The notes under the pieces were generated by a model. That model worked only from the letters and a program-made list of their open reading frames with translations. It was not told the DNA's origin and did no database searches. Of a stretch of 64,000 nucleotides of DNA, positions 24,381-33,417 are shown in pieces (the stretch's first letter is position 1; every line of letters starts with the position of its first letter). The position numbers were made by a program, and so were the translations under genes. The DNA comes from Bacillota bacterium. Lineage in GTDB: Bacteria; Bacillota; Clostridia; Lachnospirales; Lachnospiraceae. The DNA lies in assembly GCA_023411215.1 (NCBI GenBank), contig JAEYOY010000019.1:1-64000 (forward strand). Direction: 5' to 3'.

Positions 24381-26201
24381 ATGAAAAGAATTAGTAAATT
24401 GTTTATTTCATTGTCACTGGTTCTAGTTATGACATTTGGCTTATTGCCGGGAGATGCCATTGCTGCAGGTAGGACGGTCAATCACAGTGATATCGTCATT
24501 CTCTACACAAATGACGTACATAATGGTGTAAATCAAGTCAAGGGCCAGGATGGGACTGTCACAAACGTCGGTTATGCCGGTGTTGCAGCCTATAAGGACA
24601 AAATGGAGAAAGAGTATGGTAAGAATTATGTTACTTTAGTTGATGCTGGCGACGCAGTGCAAGGGGATGCTATAGGTACTCTTTCAAAGGGGCAGTACCT
24701 GGTTGACATTATGAATCAAGTCGGCTATGACATCTTTGTACCTGGAAACCATGAGTTTGATTATGGCATGGATCGTATGCAGGAGTTGATGAAGAAGCTT
24801 GATGCAAAAGTAATTTCCAGTAATTTTACCGATTTAAGAACCAATAAACTTGTTTACAAGCCTTATACTATGGTCACCTATGGAAAAGGTAGAAGCGTAA
24901 CGAAAGTAGCTTTTGTGGGCATTACGACACCGGAATCCTTTACAAAATCTACACCGGCATATTTCCAGGACGCCAAAGGTAAATTTATCTATAACTTCAA
25001 AGAGGGGAACAATGGAAAAGAGCTGTATCAAGCAGTTCAGAGCGCAGTGAACGATGCGAAAAAGAAAGGTGCACATTATGTCATAGCCATAGGGCATTTG
25101 GGCATTGATGAGCAGTCCAGTCCATGGCGTTCTACCGATGTAATTAAGAATACCTCTGGTATTGATGCCTTTATAGATGGACATTCCCACAGCACCGTTG
25201 TGGGTGATGTTGTACAAAATAAAGATGGTAAAGACGTCATACTGACTCAGACCGGAACCAAGCTGGGTGCCATAGGACGCTTGGTAATTAATAGTAAAGA
25301 CGGCAGTATCACCACTAATCTGATCAAAGGTTATTCAAAACAGGATGCAGCTACTGCCAGCTTTGTTGCTGACATTGAAAAGAGTTTTGCAGATGATTTG
25401 GCTGCCAAGATAGGCAGGACTGAGGTGGCGCTGACAGTCAATGATCCGACGACAAATAAACGTATGGTACGAAGCAGGGAGACTAACCTTGGAGATCTTT
25501 GTGCTGACGCTTATCGCTATGTTCTGGGTAATGGCAAGTCAGGGGCAGAGAGCGGCCCGGCTGATATAGCCTTTGTAAATGGCGGTGGCATTAGAGCTAA
25601 TATTGATGCAGGGGACATGACCTTCGGTGAAGTCATCGCGGTACATCCATTTAATAATGTAGGTTGCGTTGTAAAAGCAACTGGTCAGGAAATTCTGGAT
25701 GCATTGGAAATGGCTGCACGCGTGGCACCGGATGAAAATGGAGGCTTCTTACAGGTTTCCGGATTGACCTATACCATTGATACTTCTGTGGCATCCACAG
25801 TAGTGGTTGATGATAAAAAGAATTTTGTTAAGGTCGCAGGTGCTTACCGAGTTAAGGACGTTAAGGTTGGAGGAGAAGCCATCGATTTAAACAAAACCTA
25901 TACCTTGGCATCACATAACTATATGTTATTGGACGGAGGAGACGGGATCAATATGTTCCGCGATAACGAAGTGGTTGTACAGCCTGTGCTTCTGGATAAT
26001 CAGGTTTTAATTCGTTATATCCAAGAACATCTGAACGGCGTAGTCGGCGATAATTACAAGGATCCTTACGGACAAGGCCGTATTCAGATAAAGAATGGTA
26101 ACACTGCCTCCGTGATAGTAAATTACTGGGCATCTAGAGCAGTTGACTTAGTGACGGAATGGGGAATTTACTTGGGACAACAGTTGGTTGTGAAGGGATG
26201 A
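24381..26201 (+). CDS. Secreted 5'-nucleotidase / UshA-like metallophosphatase
   Basis: The 606-residue protein starts with a signal peptide (MKRISKLFISLSLVLVMTFG to about AIAAG, residue 30). The calcineurin-like catalytic domain shows IVILYTNDVHN (about 38-48), GNHEFDYG (about 121-128) and DGHSHS (about 266-271), which bind two metal ions. The C-terminal nucleotide-binding domain has FVNGGGIRANID (about 400-411) and the ligand-stacking region around MLLDGGDGINMF. The family removes phosphate from extracellular nucleotides. After the normal end (about 570) there is an odd 35-residue tail rich in Trp and Val (NYWASRAVDLVTEWGIYLGQ) with no sorting motif. AGGAGG precedes the ATG. The gene stands alone. 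Confidence 0.92.
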   Translation: MKRISKLFISLSLVLVMTFGLLPGDAIAAGRTVNHSDIVILYTNDVHNGVNQVKGQDGTVTNVGYAGVAAYKDKMEKEYGKNYVTLVDAGDAVQGDAIGTLSKGQYLVDIMNQVGYDIFVPGNHEFDYGMDRMQELMKKLDAKVISSNFTDLRTNKLVYKPYTMVTYGKGRSVTKVAFVGITTPESFTKSTPAYFQDAKGKFIYNFKEGNNGKELYQAVQSAVNDAKKKGAHYVIAIGHLGIDEQSSPWRSTDVIKNTSGIDAFIDGHSHSTVVGDVVQNKDGKDVILTQTGTKLGAIGRLVINSKDGSITTNLIKGYSKQDAATASFVADIEKSFADDLAAKIGRTEVALTVNDPTTNKRMVRSRETNLGDLCADAYRYVLGNGKSGAESGPADIAFVNGGGIRANIDAGDMTFGEVIAVHPFNNVGCVVKATGQEILDALEMAARVAPDENGGFLQVSGLTYTIDTSVASTVVVDDKKNFVKVAGAYRVKDVKVGGEAIDLNKTYTLASHNYMLLDGGDGINMFRDNEVVVQPVLLDNQVLIRYIQEHLNGVVGDNYKDPYGQGRIQIKNGNTASVIVNYWASRAVDLVTEWGIYLGQQLVVKG

Positions 26202-26271
26202 TGTACAGTTGTTCCTCGTATACCCTAATTGGATAAAGCCGATTAGGAATACAAGCTCTGATACTGTATTT

Positions 26272-26305
26272 TATGGGACGTGCCTTAGGCATGTCCCATT
26301 TAAAT
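26272..26305 (+). terminator. Terminator after the 5'-nucleotidase gene
   Basis: ATGGGACGTGCC pairs with GGCATGTCCCAT around a TTA loop, followed by TTAAATT. The stem is strong, the T-tract weak. Confidence 0.7.
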
Positions 26306-26398
26306 TAAAGTGGGACCTGAACCCTTAAAATCAGTTATATTATTTCCCTGGTTATTTGATACAAGTTTCTTTCATTAGCTATGAATGGAGGTATTATT

Positions 26399-26791
26399 AT
26401 GTTTACGAGAGAGCAGATAGAGACAGCTCATAATAAGGTTAAGAGTGGTGCCGATTTCCCTATATACGTAGATGAAATAAAGGATATGGGTGTAAAAAGT
26501 CATGAGGTTGTGCTTTTTGATGGGACTTGGATCTTTAGGGGAGCCGATGGACAGGTCCTTCAATTTAAGAGCGGAATGGAAAACGTACATATTTCAGTGC
26601 AATCCTCTCCTGAGAAATTCAAACAGATTCTATCCATGCACCAAAAAGGGGAAACGGATTATGCGACTTTTTGCAATCAGGCCGGAGAAACTGGGGTTGA
26701 AAGATGGATATCTGACTTTGAGAAGATGACAGTAACATATTTGGGTTCAGATGGAGCTGTGATTGATGTTGAGCCAATCCCAAGAGTGTAA
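26399..26791 (+). CDS. DUF1398 family protein
   Basis: The 130-residue protein matches the DUF1398 (COG5562) family: it begins MFTREQIETAHNKVKSGADF, with YVDEIKDMGV and later ETDYATFCNQAGETGVERW as conserved blocks. Members are found singly in many bacteria and some phages and have no established function; structural work has suggested a compact alpha/beta fold. The ATG at 26399 is chosen because GGAGG lies 9 bases before it; an in-frame ATG at 26381 overlaps that site. It is isolated between terminators. Confidence 0.82.
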   Translation: MFTREQIETAHNKVKSGADFPIYVDEIKDMGVKSHEVVLFDGTWIFRGADGQVLQFKSGMENVHISVQSSPEKFKQILSMHQKGETDYATFCNQAGETGVERWISDFEKMTVTYLGSDGAVIDVEPIPRV

Positions 26792-26829
26792 TAGAAATAT
26801 TTTGTAGTAATTATTTAAGTTATTTGAAG

Positions 26830-26975
26830 AAGAGGATAACTGACTTCTCATAATACATTGTTTTACAGGCAGTTAACTGATTTTGTAGGATTGTTACGAA
26901 CCTTCATGTTCGTTAGTGACGTACAAAATAGTATGGGTCAATCGGTGTATAGGGGAAGTCAGTGGTCCTCTTTTT
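26830..26975 (+). ncRNA. Candidate multi-branched structured RNA ending in a terminator
   Basis: An outer stem pairs AAGAGGA (26830-26836) with TCCTCTT (26966-26972) and ACTGACTTC (26839-26847) with GAAGTCAGT (26955-26963). Inside lie the palindrome CAGTTAACTG (26870-26879), an 8-bp stem ATTTTGTA/TACAAAAT (26880-26887 with 26922-26929), and a CGAAC/GTTCG hairpin within that. Five T close the outer stem. It lies 200 bases before the chemotaxis-receptor gene. I do not match it to a known riboswitch class. It could be a small RNA, a leader element, or an elaborate terminator of the DUF1398 gene. Confidence 0.45.
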
Positions 26976-27177
26976 GTGCTTAGCCTACATTTTGCATAAT
27001 TTCTTTGCGGGATACTTCAAAAATGAATCAAATCCTCTGGCATTATCTTATAAAAAAAGTAGAATTATTAGGAATTTTGTAGTAATATTAGAAGTAATTT
27101 GATATCTTCTGGAAATAGTAGGCGGACAGAGGATTTAATTTAGACTATAATTTTTGACAATTAATAGGAGGCTTGTT

Positions 27178-28647
27178 ATGATCGTTATGAAACGAAGAGG
27201 TGATTGTGGGGAAGCTCGCTGTATAGTTAATTATGTCAGTGGGAAAATGGAAGGAAAAGAGATTGTACTACCTGAAATTAGGTATGATTTACATAAAGAA
27301 GTATATGATTTATTTGACCGGTTTTTTAAGAATGAGGAAATGATTTCAATATCTGCAAAGGATTTACTTGTACTTGTTACTCAGATGAGCAGCTATGATG
27401 TAAATATGTCACAGATATCCTATGATCTCAAGGATTTTGCCAAAGAAATTGCAGAGTTGAGTGAATCAAACCTTGCAATTGTAGAAGAGACGACTGCAAG
27501 TATGTATGTGGTATCGGAAGCAGTCAATAATTCATCCGCTACGCTGGAAAAGCTTGCCGAATCATCTGAAAAGTTGATTGATAAAAATAATGAAAGTATA
27601 CAGAAATTATCGGAAATAAATAGTTTAAAGGAAAATGTAATGGAGAATTCAACCATCATGAGTGCTAAGATTGATGAATTGGTTGAGTTGACCAACAAGG
27701 TAAATGAGATTGTCAGTAGTGTTGCTGCCATTGCAGAGCAGACGAATCTGTTATCCTTGAATGCAACAATTGAAGCGGCAAGAGCCGGAGAAAATGGGAA
27801 AGGCTTTGCCGTTGTTGCCTCCGAGATAAGAAAGCTTTCTGATAATACGAGGAAAAGCTTAGAGGGCATGAGCTCTTTTATGTCCCATATCGAAGCGGCG
27901 GCGGTTAATGGAAGACAAAGTATGATAAATACCATTGAATCCTCCAAGGAAATGAGCAGTAAAATTGATGATGTATACTCAACCATGCAAAGTAATATGG
28001 AATTATTAAATAAGACAATCGATGATGTTCGATTAGTGAATACAACAATGTCGGAGGTAAGAATCTCTACGAATCAAATAAATACAGCAATGGAAACCTC
28101 CAGTGAAGATGCGGAAAAGCTTAGCTTTATGACGCAGACGATCTTTAATGATTCTGAGAAGAGTGCGGAACTGGCGAATCAAATAACAAAGATAGATGAT
28201 AGCTTGTCTGACATTACAAAGAATTTGTTTGCTTCCTTGAGCGGTGGTGCTCATAACATTACCAACGATGAATTCAAGACCAACATATTGAATGCTAGAA
28301 CGGCTCATAGGAATTGGATAGCAACTTTAAGTAAAATTGTAGAGGAAGGTAAGGTATATCCACTTCAAACCAATAGTACAAAATGTGCTTTTGGGCATTT
28401 TTATCACACGATTTCTGTCGACCATCCTTCGATCAGGGAGGACTGGAATGCGATTGAGGAAATACATAATAAGTTCCATGTCTGTGGTCACAATGTAATT
28501 AATGCAATAAAAAATTCTCAAAAATCCGAAGCCCAGATCCAATATGCTGAAGCTGAAACGCTATCAAGGAAGATATTTGAGCTATTGGATAAAATAGAAA
28601 AGGAAGTTGATGTGCAATCCCAAAATGGTGTTCAATTAATTGGTTAA
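27178..28647 (+). CDS. Soluble methyl-accepting chemotaxis protein with CZB domain
   Basis: The 489-residue receptor has no transmembrane segment. After about 60 N-terminal residues it forms a long coiled-coil MCP signalling domain whose hairpin tip reads AEQTNLLSLNATIEAARAG, the CheA/CheW contact region. The C-terminal 120 residues form a CZB (chemoreceptor zinc-binding) domain, with the KCAFGHFYH core and further His residues (HNKFHVCGH). In known CZB proteins the Cys and three His bind zinc and sense zinc or hypochlorous acid. The ATG at 27178 follows AGGAGG and is preferred to an in-frame TTG at 27154. It probably signals to the flagellar or another CheA pathway from the cytosol. Confidence 0.9.
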   Translation: MIVMKRRGDCGEARCIVNYVSGKMEGKEIVLPEIRYDLHKEVYDLFDRFFKNEEMISISAKDLLVLVTQMSSYDVNMSQISYDLKDFAKEIAELSESNLAIVEETTASMYVVSEAVNNSSATLEKLAESSEKLIDKNNESIQKLSEINSLKENVMENSTIMSAKIDELVELTNKVNEIVSSVAAIAEQTNLLSLNATIEAARAGENGKGFAVVASEIRKLSDNTRKSLEGMSSFMSHIEAAAVNGRQSMINTIESSKEMSSKIDDVYSTMQSNMELLNKTIDDVRLVNTTMSEVRISTNQINTAMETSSEDAEKLSFMTQTIFNDSEKSAELANQITKIDDSLSDITKNLFASLSGGAHNITNDEFKTNILNARTAHRNWIATLSKIVEEGKVYPLQTNSTKCAFGHFYHTISVDHPSIREDWNAIEEIHNKFHVCGHNVINAIKNSQKSEAQIQYAEAETLSRKIFELLDKIEKEVDVQSQNGVQLIG

Positions 28648-28688
28648 GGGAGTGCGACGAAATAAGTCGGCATATTAATAACTGACTA

Positions 28689-28737
28689 GAGATTTAAGGT
28701 GGGATTGTAATTTATAATCCCACCTTAAATCTCTTAT
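28689..28737 (+). terminator. Strong terminator after the chemoreceptor gene
   Basis: A perfect 18-bp stem GAGATTTAAGGTGGGATT/AATCCCACCTTAAATCTC with a 9-base loop is followed by TTATCTTTCTT. Confidence 0.85.
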
Positions 28738-28914
28738 CTTTCTTAACTATAAATTGTATGCTTATTGGCTCTCTAAATCACCCTATATATCTTAGCATTG
28801 CATCCTCAGACTTGCTGTGTTATGATTTATTAGGTTAAAGCATTAGTGGGATAAATGCTTTATAGAATAGAGAATTAATTGGTACGGATTTGGCGTTGTT
28901 GCGGGGTGGGGACT

Positions 28915-30561
28915 ATGAATTTTGATGATTACGAGGAAAGCATTCGGATATTAATTGATCAGGTAATGGAATTACGGATCGAGCAGCCGGAAGAGACAAA
29001 GACTATATGCAAGAAGATTATCAGCCACGGAAAGAAGGAGGGTGACAGTACATTACTGGGATTCGCCTACTACTATCTTGCCGAGGCTTATTTTGATTGC
29101 AATGAGTATGATGACTTTTTTCAGAACTTGATTCTTGGACTGGAATATCAGTTGGAGGTTCCGCTCGTCAATCTCATTGCCAAATCCTATAATATGCTGG
29201 GAATTAATGCGGATAATCAAGGGAATATCTCTGCTGCTATCGATTATTATCTTACCTCTTTAAAATACAGCAGTGATAATGGATTAGTATATGAAGCCGG
29301 ACTCGTGAATTCGAATATTGGTCGGATATATAAACAGCTTGGGGATTATAGTTCAGCGATTCTGTATCTGGAAAAGGCACTCATCTATCTGAAGAAGGAT
29401 AAATCGAGTAGCCTTGGAAACAAAATCATTACTAAGACTGCCATTGCCACCTGCTATTTACAGATGGGGGAGCTGGAGACTGCTTTCAATTGGTTTCATA
29501 GAATTGAGCTGCACCGTAAACAATATCTGGACACTTCGCGTTATCCCTTGGATTTTTATTGCTTTGAGGTTCAATTCTATAATCAGATGGGAGAATATCA
29601 GAAGAGAGATGAGCTGTTAGATCAGTTGATTCTTCTTCTATTAGAAATACCTTCGCTTCTTGATATATATGATGAAGTATTTCTTCTATGTGAGTTTTTG
29701 TTGGAGAGTAAGCGATATGAAGATCTTTGGAGAGTGCTGGAAAGAATTGAGAAGCTCACCAAACAGGCAGGAATTACGAATATGCAGCTGCGTGTATTAA
29801 GGTACAAGCTGCGTTACTATAAAATACAACAAAATGAACCAGAGTATAGACTTGCTTGTACCGATTATGTGGTCTTATCCGAGCAATTAGAGGTAGAAAA
29901 CATAACGAATGCAAAGAGAGCTATAGAGCTTCGTATTGATTTGGAATACGTGAAGGAGAAGCAGACCTTGATGCAGGAGGAGAATAAGCTCTTACTGGAA
30001 AAGTCGGAAAGAGATCCTCTGACCAAGCTTCCTAATCGGGAGAAGCTAAATGAATATACAGAGATTGCTTTTGAAAACGCTTATCGTAGCGGTACGAATC
30101 TTGGAGTGGAGATTTTTGATATTGATTTCTTCAAACAATATAATGATACCTATGGACATCAGGCCGGTGACAAATGCCTGAAGAAGATCGCCCAGGTCTT
30201 GCATTCCCTGATGGAGCAAGGAATATTCTGTGCGCGGTACGGCGGTGATGAATTCATTATCATTTATGAGAATATGACCGATGATGAGATATTAGCAATT
30301 GCAGGACAATTAAGGCAGAGGGTTATGGATTTAAGTATTGAACACACTAACTCTACCGTCAGCCCGGTTGTAACCATCTCACAAGGGATCCGTAATTCGG
30401 TTCCGAAGTATGGGAACAAGATTTGGGATTACTTTTATGTAGCGGACATGTCGATGTATCGTGTGAAGCGTACCACGAAGAATGATGTTTTACTATTACA
30501 TAATGCAATAGAGCAACAACAATTAGAGGGAAAAGGGAATGAAGATGACGACAAGAATTAA
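28915..30561 (+). CDS. TPR-GGDEF diguanylate cyclase
   Basis: The 548-residue cytosolic protein has about six TPR-like helical repeats (1-330), a coiled linker (about 340-370), and a GGDEF domain from DPLTKLPNREKL (about 366) to about 535. The active-site motif RYGGDEF (about 440) is intact, so synthesis of cyclic di-GMP from GTP is expected. The RxxD inhibitory site normally five residues before GGDEF is absent (the sequence there is EQGIFCA), so product inhibition is probably lost. The ATG at 28915 follows GGGGTGGGG; an upstream frame to 28879 lacks a good start. The gene overlaps the CapA-like gene by 23 bases and a PilZ gene lies downstream, so local c-di-GMP signalling is plausible. Confidence 0.9.
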   Translation: MNFDDYEESIRILIDQVMELRIEQPEETKTICKKIISHGKKEGDSTLLGFAYYYLAEAYFDCNEYDDFFQNLILGLEYQLEVPLVNLIAKSYNMLGINADNQGNISAAIDYYLTSLKYSSDNGLVYEAGLVNSNIGRIYKQLGDYSSAILYLEKALIYLKKDKSSSLGNKIITKTAIATCYLQMGELETAFNWFHRIELHRKQYLDTSRYPLDFYCFEVQFYNQMGEYQKRDELLDQLILLLLEIPSLLDIYDEVFLLCEFLLESKRYEDLWRVLERIEKLTKQAGITNMQLRVLRYKLRYYKIQQNEPEYRLACTDYVVLSEQLEVENITNAKRAIELRIDLEYVKEKQTLMQEENKLLLEKSERDPLTKLPNREKLNEYTEIAFENAYRSGTNLGVEIFDIDFFKQYNDTYGHQAGDKCLKKIAQVLHSLMEQGIFCARYGGDEFIIIYENMTDDEILAIAGQLRQRVMDLSIEHTNSTVSPVVTISQGIRNSVPKYGNKIWDYFYVADMSMYRVKRTTKNDVLLLHNAIEQQQLEGKGNEDDDKN

Positions 30562-32008
30562 GAGATATGTGATTGCAATCCTGCTCTGTTGCAGCCTCAG
30601 TATTCTGCTTGCTATACCAGGCATAGTGTATGCAACGGACATTACTGGTAATGAAGTTCAAAAGCTGGAAAACAGCCAGGACATTACTGGTAATGAAGGC
30701 CAGAGGCTGGAAAACAGTCAGGATATTACTGGTAATGAAGATCAGAAGCTGGAAAACAGCCAGGACATCACGGATGATCAGGAAATGATAGAAGTGATTG
30801 AGGTGGGTAAAGGGTACACAGGAGAGCTTTATTTTTCCACGAATAAGCTCTCTCTTCAAGAAGGAGAACAAATAAAATATGAAGCGCTACTCACCGAGGA
30901 GAATCCCTCTGGTGATGCTGTAGTATATAAGAGCAGTAATAAGAAAATCGTAACAATATCCAGTCAGGGTGTAATAGAAGCAGTTCACTATGGTGAGGCA
31001 ACTATTACAGCGACTCTTGGGAAGGCTACGGCATCTTGTAAGGTGACAGTATCCAAAGATGTGCAGATCACCATCAGTGCAGCCGGTGATGTTACCTTAT
31101 CCAGTGATATCAAGCAGCCGGCAAGTGTTAATTTCTTTTCGGTTTATAACAAACAGAAGAATGATGCTTACTTCTTCAAGAATGTGAAATCAATCTTTAA
31201 CCAGGATGATTTAACAATAGTTAATTTTGAAGGAACTCTAAGCAACAGGGGGAGTAGAGTAGAGAAGCAGTGGGCATTTCGCGGAAAACCCTCTTACATT
31301 AATATTCTGAACGAAGGCTCCGTAGAAGCAGTTGCCTTTGCCAATAATCATGTTCGCGATTATGGGGATGTGAGTTACATGGATACGATCAAAAGCTTTG
31401 ATAAAGCAGGTATCATCTATTCCTCGGATTCCAAAATTGGGATTTATGAGGTGAAGGGAATCAAGATTGGTATGATCTCCATCCAGGAGACAAACCGAAG
31501 CGATTATAAGACAGTTCTTCGTAAAGCAATCAAAGCGATGAAAAAGAAAGAGCATGATCTGCTTATTGTCAGCTTTCACTGGGGAATTGAGCGAACCAGC
31601 CGTATCACAGGGACCCAGAAGGAGCTGAGTCGTATCGCGATCAAGGAAGGCGGAGCCGATCTGGTACTGGGTCATCACCCTCATGTGCTCCAACCGATTG
31701 AAAAGTATCAGGATGCCTATATTGTCTATAGTCTCGGTAATTTTTGCTTCGGGGGAAATACGAATCCGCCGGATAAGGATACCATGATCTATCAGCAGAC
31801 CTTTACTTTTCATAATGATAAGTTGGTACCATCGGATAATGTAAGTATCATCCCCTGTTCTGTATCCTCGGTAACAGCAAGAAACAACTATCAGCCAACA
31901 CCGAGCACTGGTAGTGAGAAAAAACGGATTCTAAAGAAGATCAACGGTTATTGCAAACAATTCGGAATTCAGTTTGATAAGAATGGGAAAATAATTGTGA
32001 ATAAATAA
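30539..32008 (+). CDS. Secreted CapA-family protein with tandem repeats and Ig-like domain
   Basis: The 489-residue protein begins with a signal peptide (to about residue 32), then three perfect-phase 14-residue repeats (DITGNEVQKLENSQ and variants, 34-75), a bacterial Ig-like Big2 domain (about 95-175, VTISSQGVIEAVHYGEATIT), and a CapA/PgsA metallophosphatase-like domain (about 180-450) with ANNHVRDYG, SFHWGIE, GHHPHVLQP and SLGNF. CapA proteins take part in poly-gamma-glutamate capsule synthesis in Bacillus, but no PgsBC partners are nearby. The start ATG lies inside the end of the cyclase gene (23-base overlap) after AGAGGGAAAAGGGA. Coupling to a diguanylate cyclase suggests a surface-matrix role. 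Confidence 0.87.
   Translation: MKMTTRIKRYVIAILLCCSLSILLAIPGIVYATDITGNEVQKLENSQDITGNEGQRLENSQDITGNEDQKLENSQDITDDQEMIEVIEVGKGYTGELYFSTNKLSLQEGEQIKYEALLTEENPSGDAVVYKSSNKKIVTISSQGVIEAVHYGEATITATLGKATASCKVTVSKDVQITISAAGDVTLSSDIKQPASVNFFSVYNKQKNDAYFFKNVKSIFNQDDLTIVNFEGTLSNRGSRVEKQWAFRGKPSYINILNEGSVEAVAFANNHVRDYGDVSYMDTIKSFDKAGIIYSSDSKIGIYEVKGIKIGMISIQETNRSDYKTVLRKAIKAMKKKEHDLLIVSFHWGIERTSRITGTQKELSRIAIKEGGADLVLGHHPHVLQPIEKYQDAYIVYSLGNFCFGGNTNPPDKDTMIYQQTFTFHNDKLVPSDNVSIIPCSVSSVTARNNYQPTPSTGSEKKRILKKINGYCKQFGIQFDKNGKIIVNK
30638..30763 (+). repeat. Three 42-bp in-frame tandem repeats in the CapA-like gene
   Basis: Units start at 30638, 30680 and 30722 with GACATTACTGGTAATGAAG-type sequence, followed by a partial fourth. 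They encode 14-residue units and so keep frame. Such arrays usually vary in copy number between strains. Confidence 0.88.
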
Positions 32009-32247
32009 ACAGAGAGGCTGTTCAAGCGCTTCACGCCTCCAAGTTTGTCCCTACGTATTCATTGTCACTAACGAGCACAAGGACAGGTATACAAATTTAT
32101 TTATTTGAGTAATGAATGGTAGCACTTTACAATAATAATTTATCATAGTATACTTGTTTTTATTGCGAAGGTTACACAGAAGAAAGGCCAACCTTCCAAT
32201 GCTACTTAGTATGTAAAAGAAGCAGATAGTATTATGAAAGGGGAACG

Positions 32248-32292
32248 ATGTATCTGAATAATCAGTTATATCTTCAAGGACATGAACAGTAA
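32248..32292 (+). CDS. 14-codon leader ORF overlapping the DUF368 start
   Basis: ATG at 32248 follows a strong GAAAGGGG site and encodes MYLNNQLYLQGHEQ. Its stop lies 8 bases inside the DUF368 gene, whose own ATG at 32282 has only AAGGA two bases away. The arrangement suggests that the main gene is translated by re-initiation after the leader. No amino-acid run hints at an attenuation signal. Confidence 0.45.
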   Translation: MYLNNQLYLQGHEQ

Positions 32293-33139
32293 GTTAAAAG
32301 GTAGTTTGGCAATTATGTTAAAAGGCTTTGTCATTGGTTCTTCTATGAGTGTGCCGGGTGTCAGCGGCGGAACAATGGCAATTTTACTCGGAATATATGA
32401 TAAACTGATTGGTTCAATCAGCAACTTCTTAAAGGACCTGAAGGGCAATATTATCTTCCTGATGAAATTCTGTATTGGCGCCGCTGTGGGTATCGGATCA
32501 CTGGCCTTTGTAATCGAATGGCTGCTGGAGAGATTTCCTCTGCCGGTATCCTTCTTCTTTCTGGGTGCGGTAATTGGCGGAATTCCTGCACTTTACAAGA
32601 AGACAAAGGAATCTGAATGGAAGATGTCTTCTGCAATTTATTTTCTCATCGGTCTCGTCGTCGTGATTGCCATTGGGTATCTACCGGTCGGTAATTTTGA
32701 TATCAGCTCAGGCTCGGGCCTTGTTCATTATTTGATGGTACTAGGAACAGGAATTATCATAGCCCTTGCGCTTGTACTTCCTGGAATCAGCACCTCACAT
32801 ATGCTGCTGGTCCTTGGCATGTATGATGCAATGATTACCGCGATCACGGAGTTTAATCTGGTCTATATTGGTATTATCGGTATTTCGACTGTGGTCGGTA
32901 TTTTCTTGATTACAAAGCCGATCGAGTGGACCTTGAATAAGTTTCCACATCAGACCTATTGTATGATTATCGGTTTTGTATTGGGATCAACCTCGGAGAT
33001 CTTCCGTGACAAGATAATCCCTGCAATCCCTGAAGGCAGAGATGTGTCCTGGTGGGTTGTGTCGGCAATCATTTCAATTATTACATTTGTACTCGGGTAT
33101 TTTGCTATTATTTATTTGTCAAGATATTCCAATGATTAA
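32282..33139 (+). CDS. DUF368 membrane protein, undecaprenyl-phosphate transporter (PopT-like)
   Basis: The 285-residue polytopic protein has eight or more hydrophobic segments. It shows the DUF368 signature GFVIGSSMSVPGVSGGTMAI (residues 15-34) and its internal echo GIIIALALVLPGISTSHMLL (about 159-178), reflecting a duplicated re-entrant loop. DUF368 proteins (PopT), together with DedA proteins, have been shown to recycle the lipid carrier undecaprenyl phosphate across the membrane, which supports wall and capsule synthesis. Here it follows a CapA-like gene at 270 bases, which fits an envelope theme. The start codon is poorly served by its own ribosome site; see the leader ORF. Confidence 0.9.
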   Translation: MNSKLKGSLAIMLKGFVIGSSMSVPGVSGGTMAILLGIYDKLIGSISNFLKDLKGNIIFLMKFCIGAAVGIGSLAFVIEWLLERFPLPVSFFFLGAVIGGIPALYKKTKESEWKMSSAIYFLIGLVVVIAIGYLPVGNFDISSGSGLVHYLMVLGTGIIIALALVLPGISTSHMLLVLGMYDAMITAITEFNLVYIGIIGISTVVGIFLITKPIEWTLNKFPHQTYCMIIGFVLGSTSEIFRDKIIPAIPEGRDVSWWVVSAIISIITFVLGYFAIIYLSRYSND

Positions 33140-33167
33140 GGAAAGAAAGGAAGCATACGTGAAACGC

Positions 33168-33212
33168 GGGGCTGTTGCATAATGAATTGCTACAGCTCCT
33201 GTATTTTTCTAG
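33168..33212 (+). terminator. Terminator after the DUF368 gene (GGGGCTGTTGC type)
   Basis: GGGGCTGT pairs with ACAGCTCC around TGCATAATGAATTGCT, followed by TGTATTTTTC. The left arm GGGGCTGTTGCATAA recurs inverted at 39422-39436. Confidence 0.7.
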
Positions 33213-33417
33213 GCGTGGTAGGTGAAGCAGGAAAGCTTCTAGCTTTTCGGGTAATGATTTGCCTCCTGTTTTAAGAAACGATTGATATAGAAAGTTTTGA
33301 AGAAATATTCCTTAAAATGGTTGTTCGTTTTGGTAAAACATGTTATAATTTTGATAAATGGGAGCATAGACCTAGGGGTCATGTATTACTCATAAATACA
33401 ATATATTAGAGGCTCTT

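Noticed and set aside
27420..27986. 188-residue minus-strand frame rich in Ser, Leu and Ile
   Set aside because: It is the antisense of the coiled-coil part of the chemoreceptor; long antisense frames are common opposite such repeats, and there is no ribosome site.
30638..30763. CRISPR array
   Set aside because: The units are 42 bp, in frame, without spacers, and encode protein repeats.
31238..31813. 191-residue minus-strand frame
   Set aside because: It is antisense to the CapA domain, whose motifs are clear, and has no start signals.
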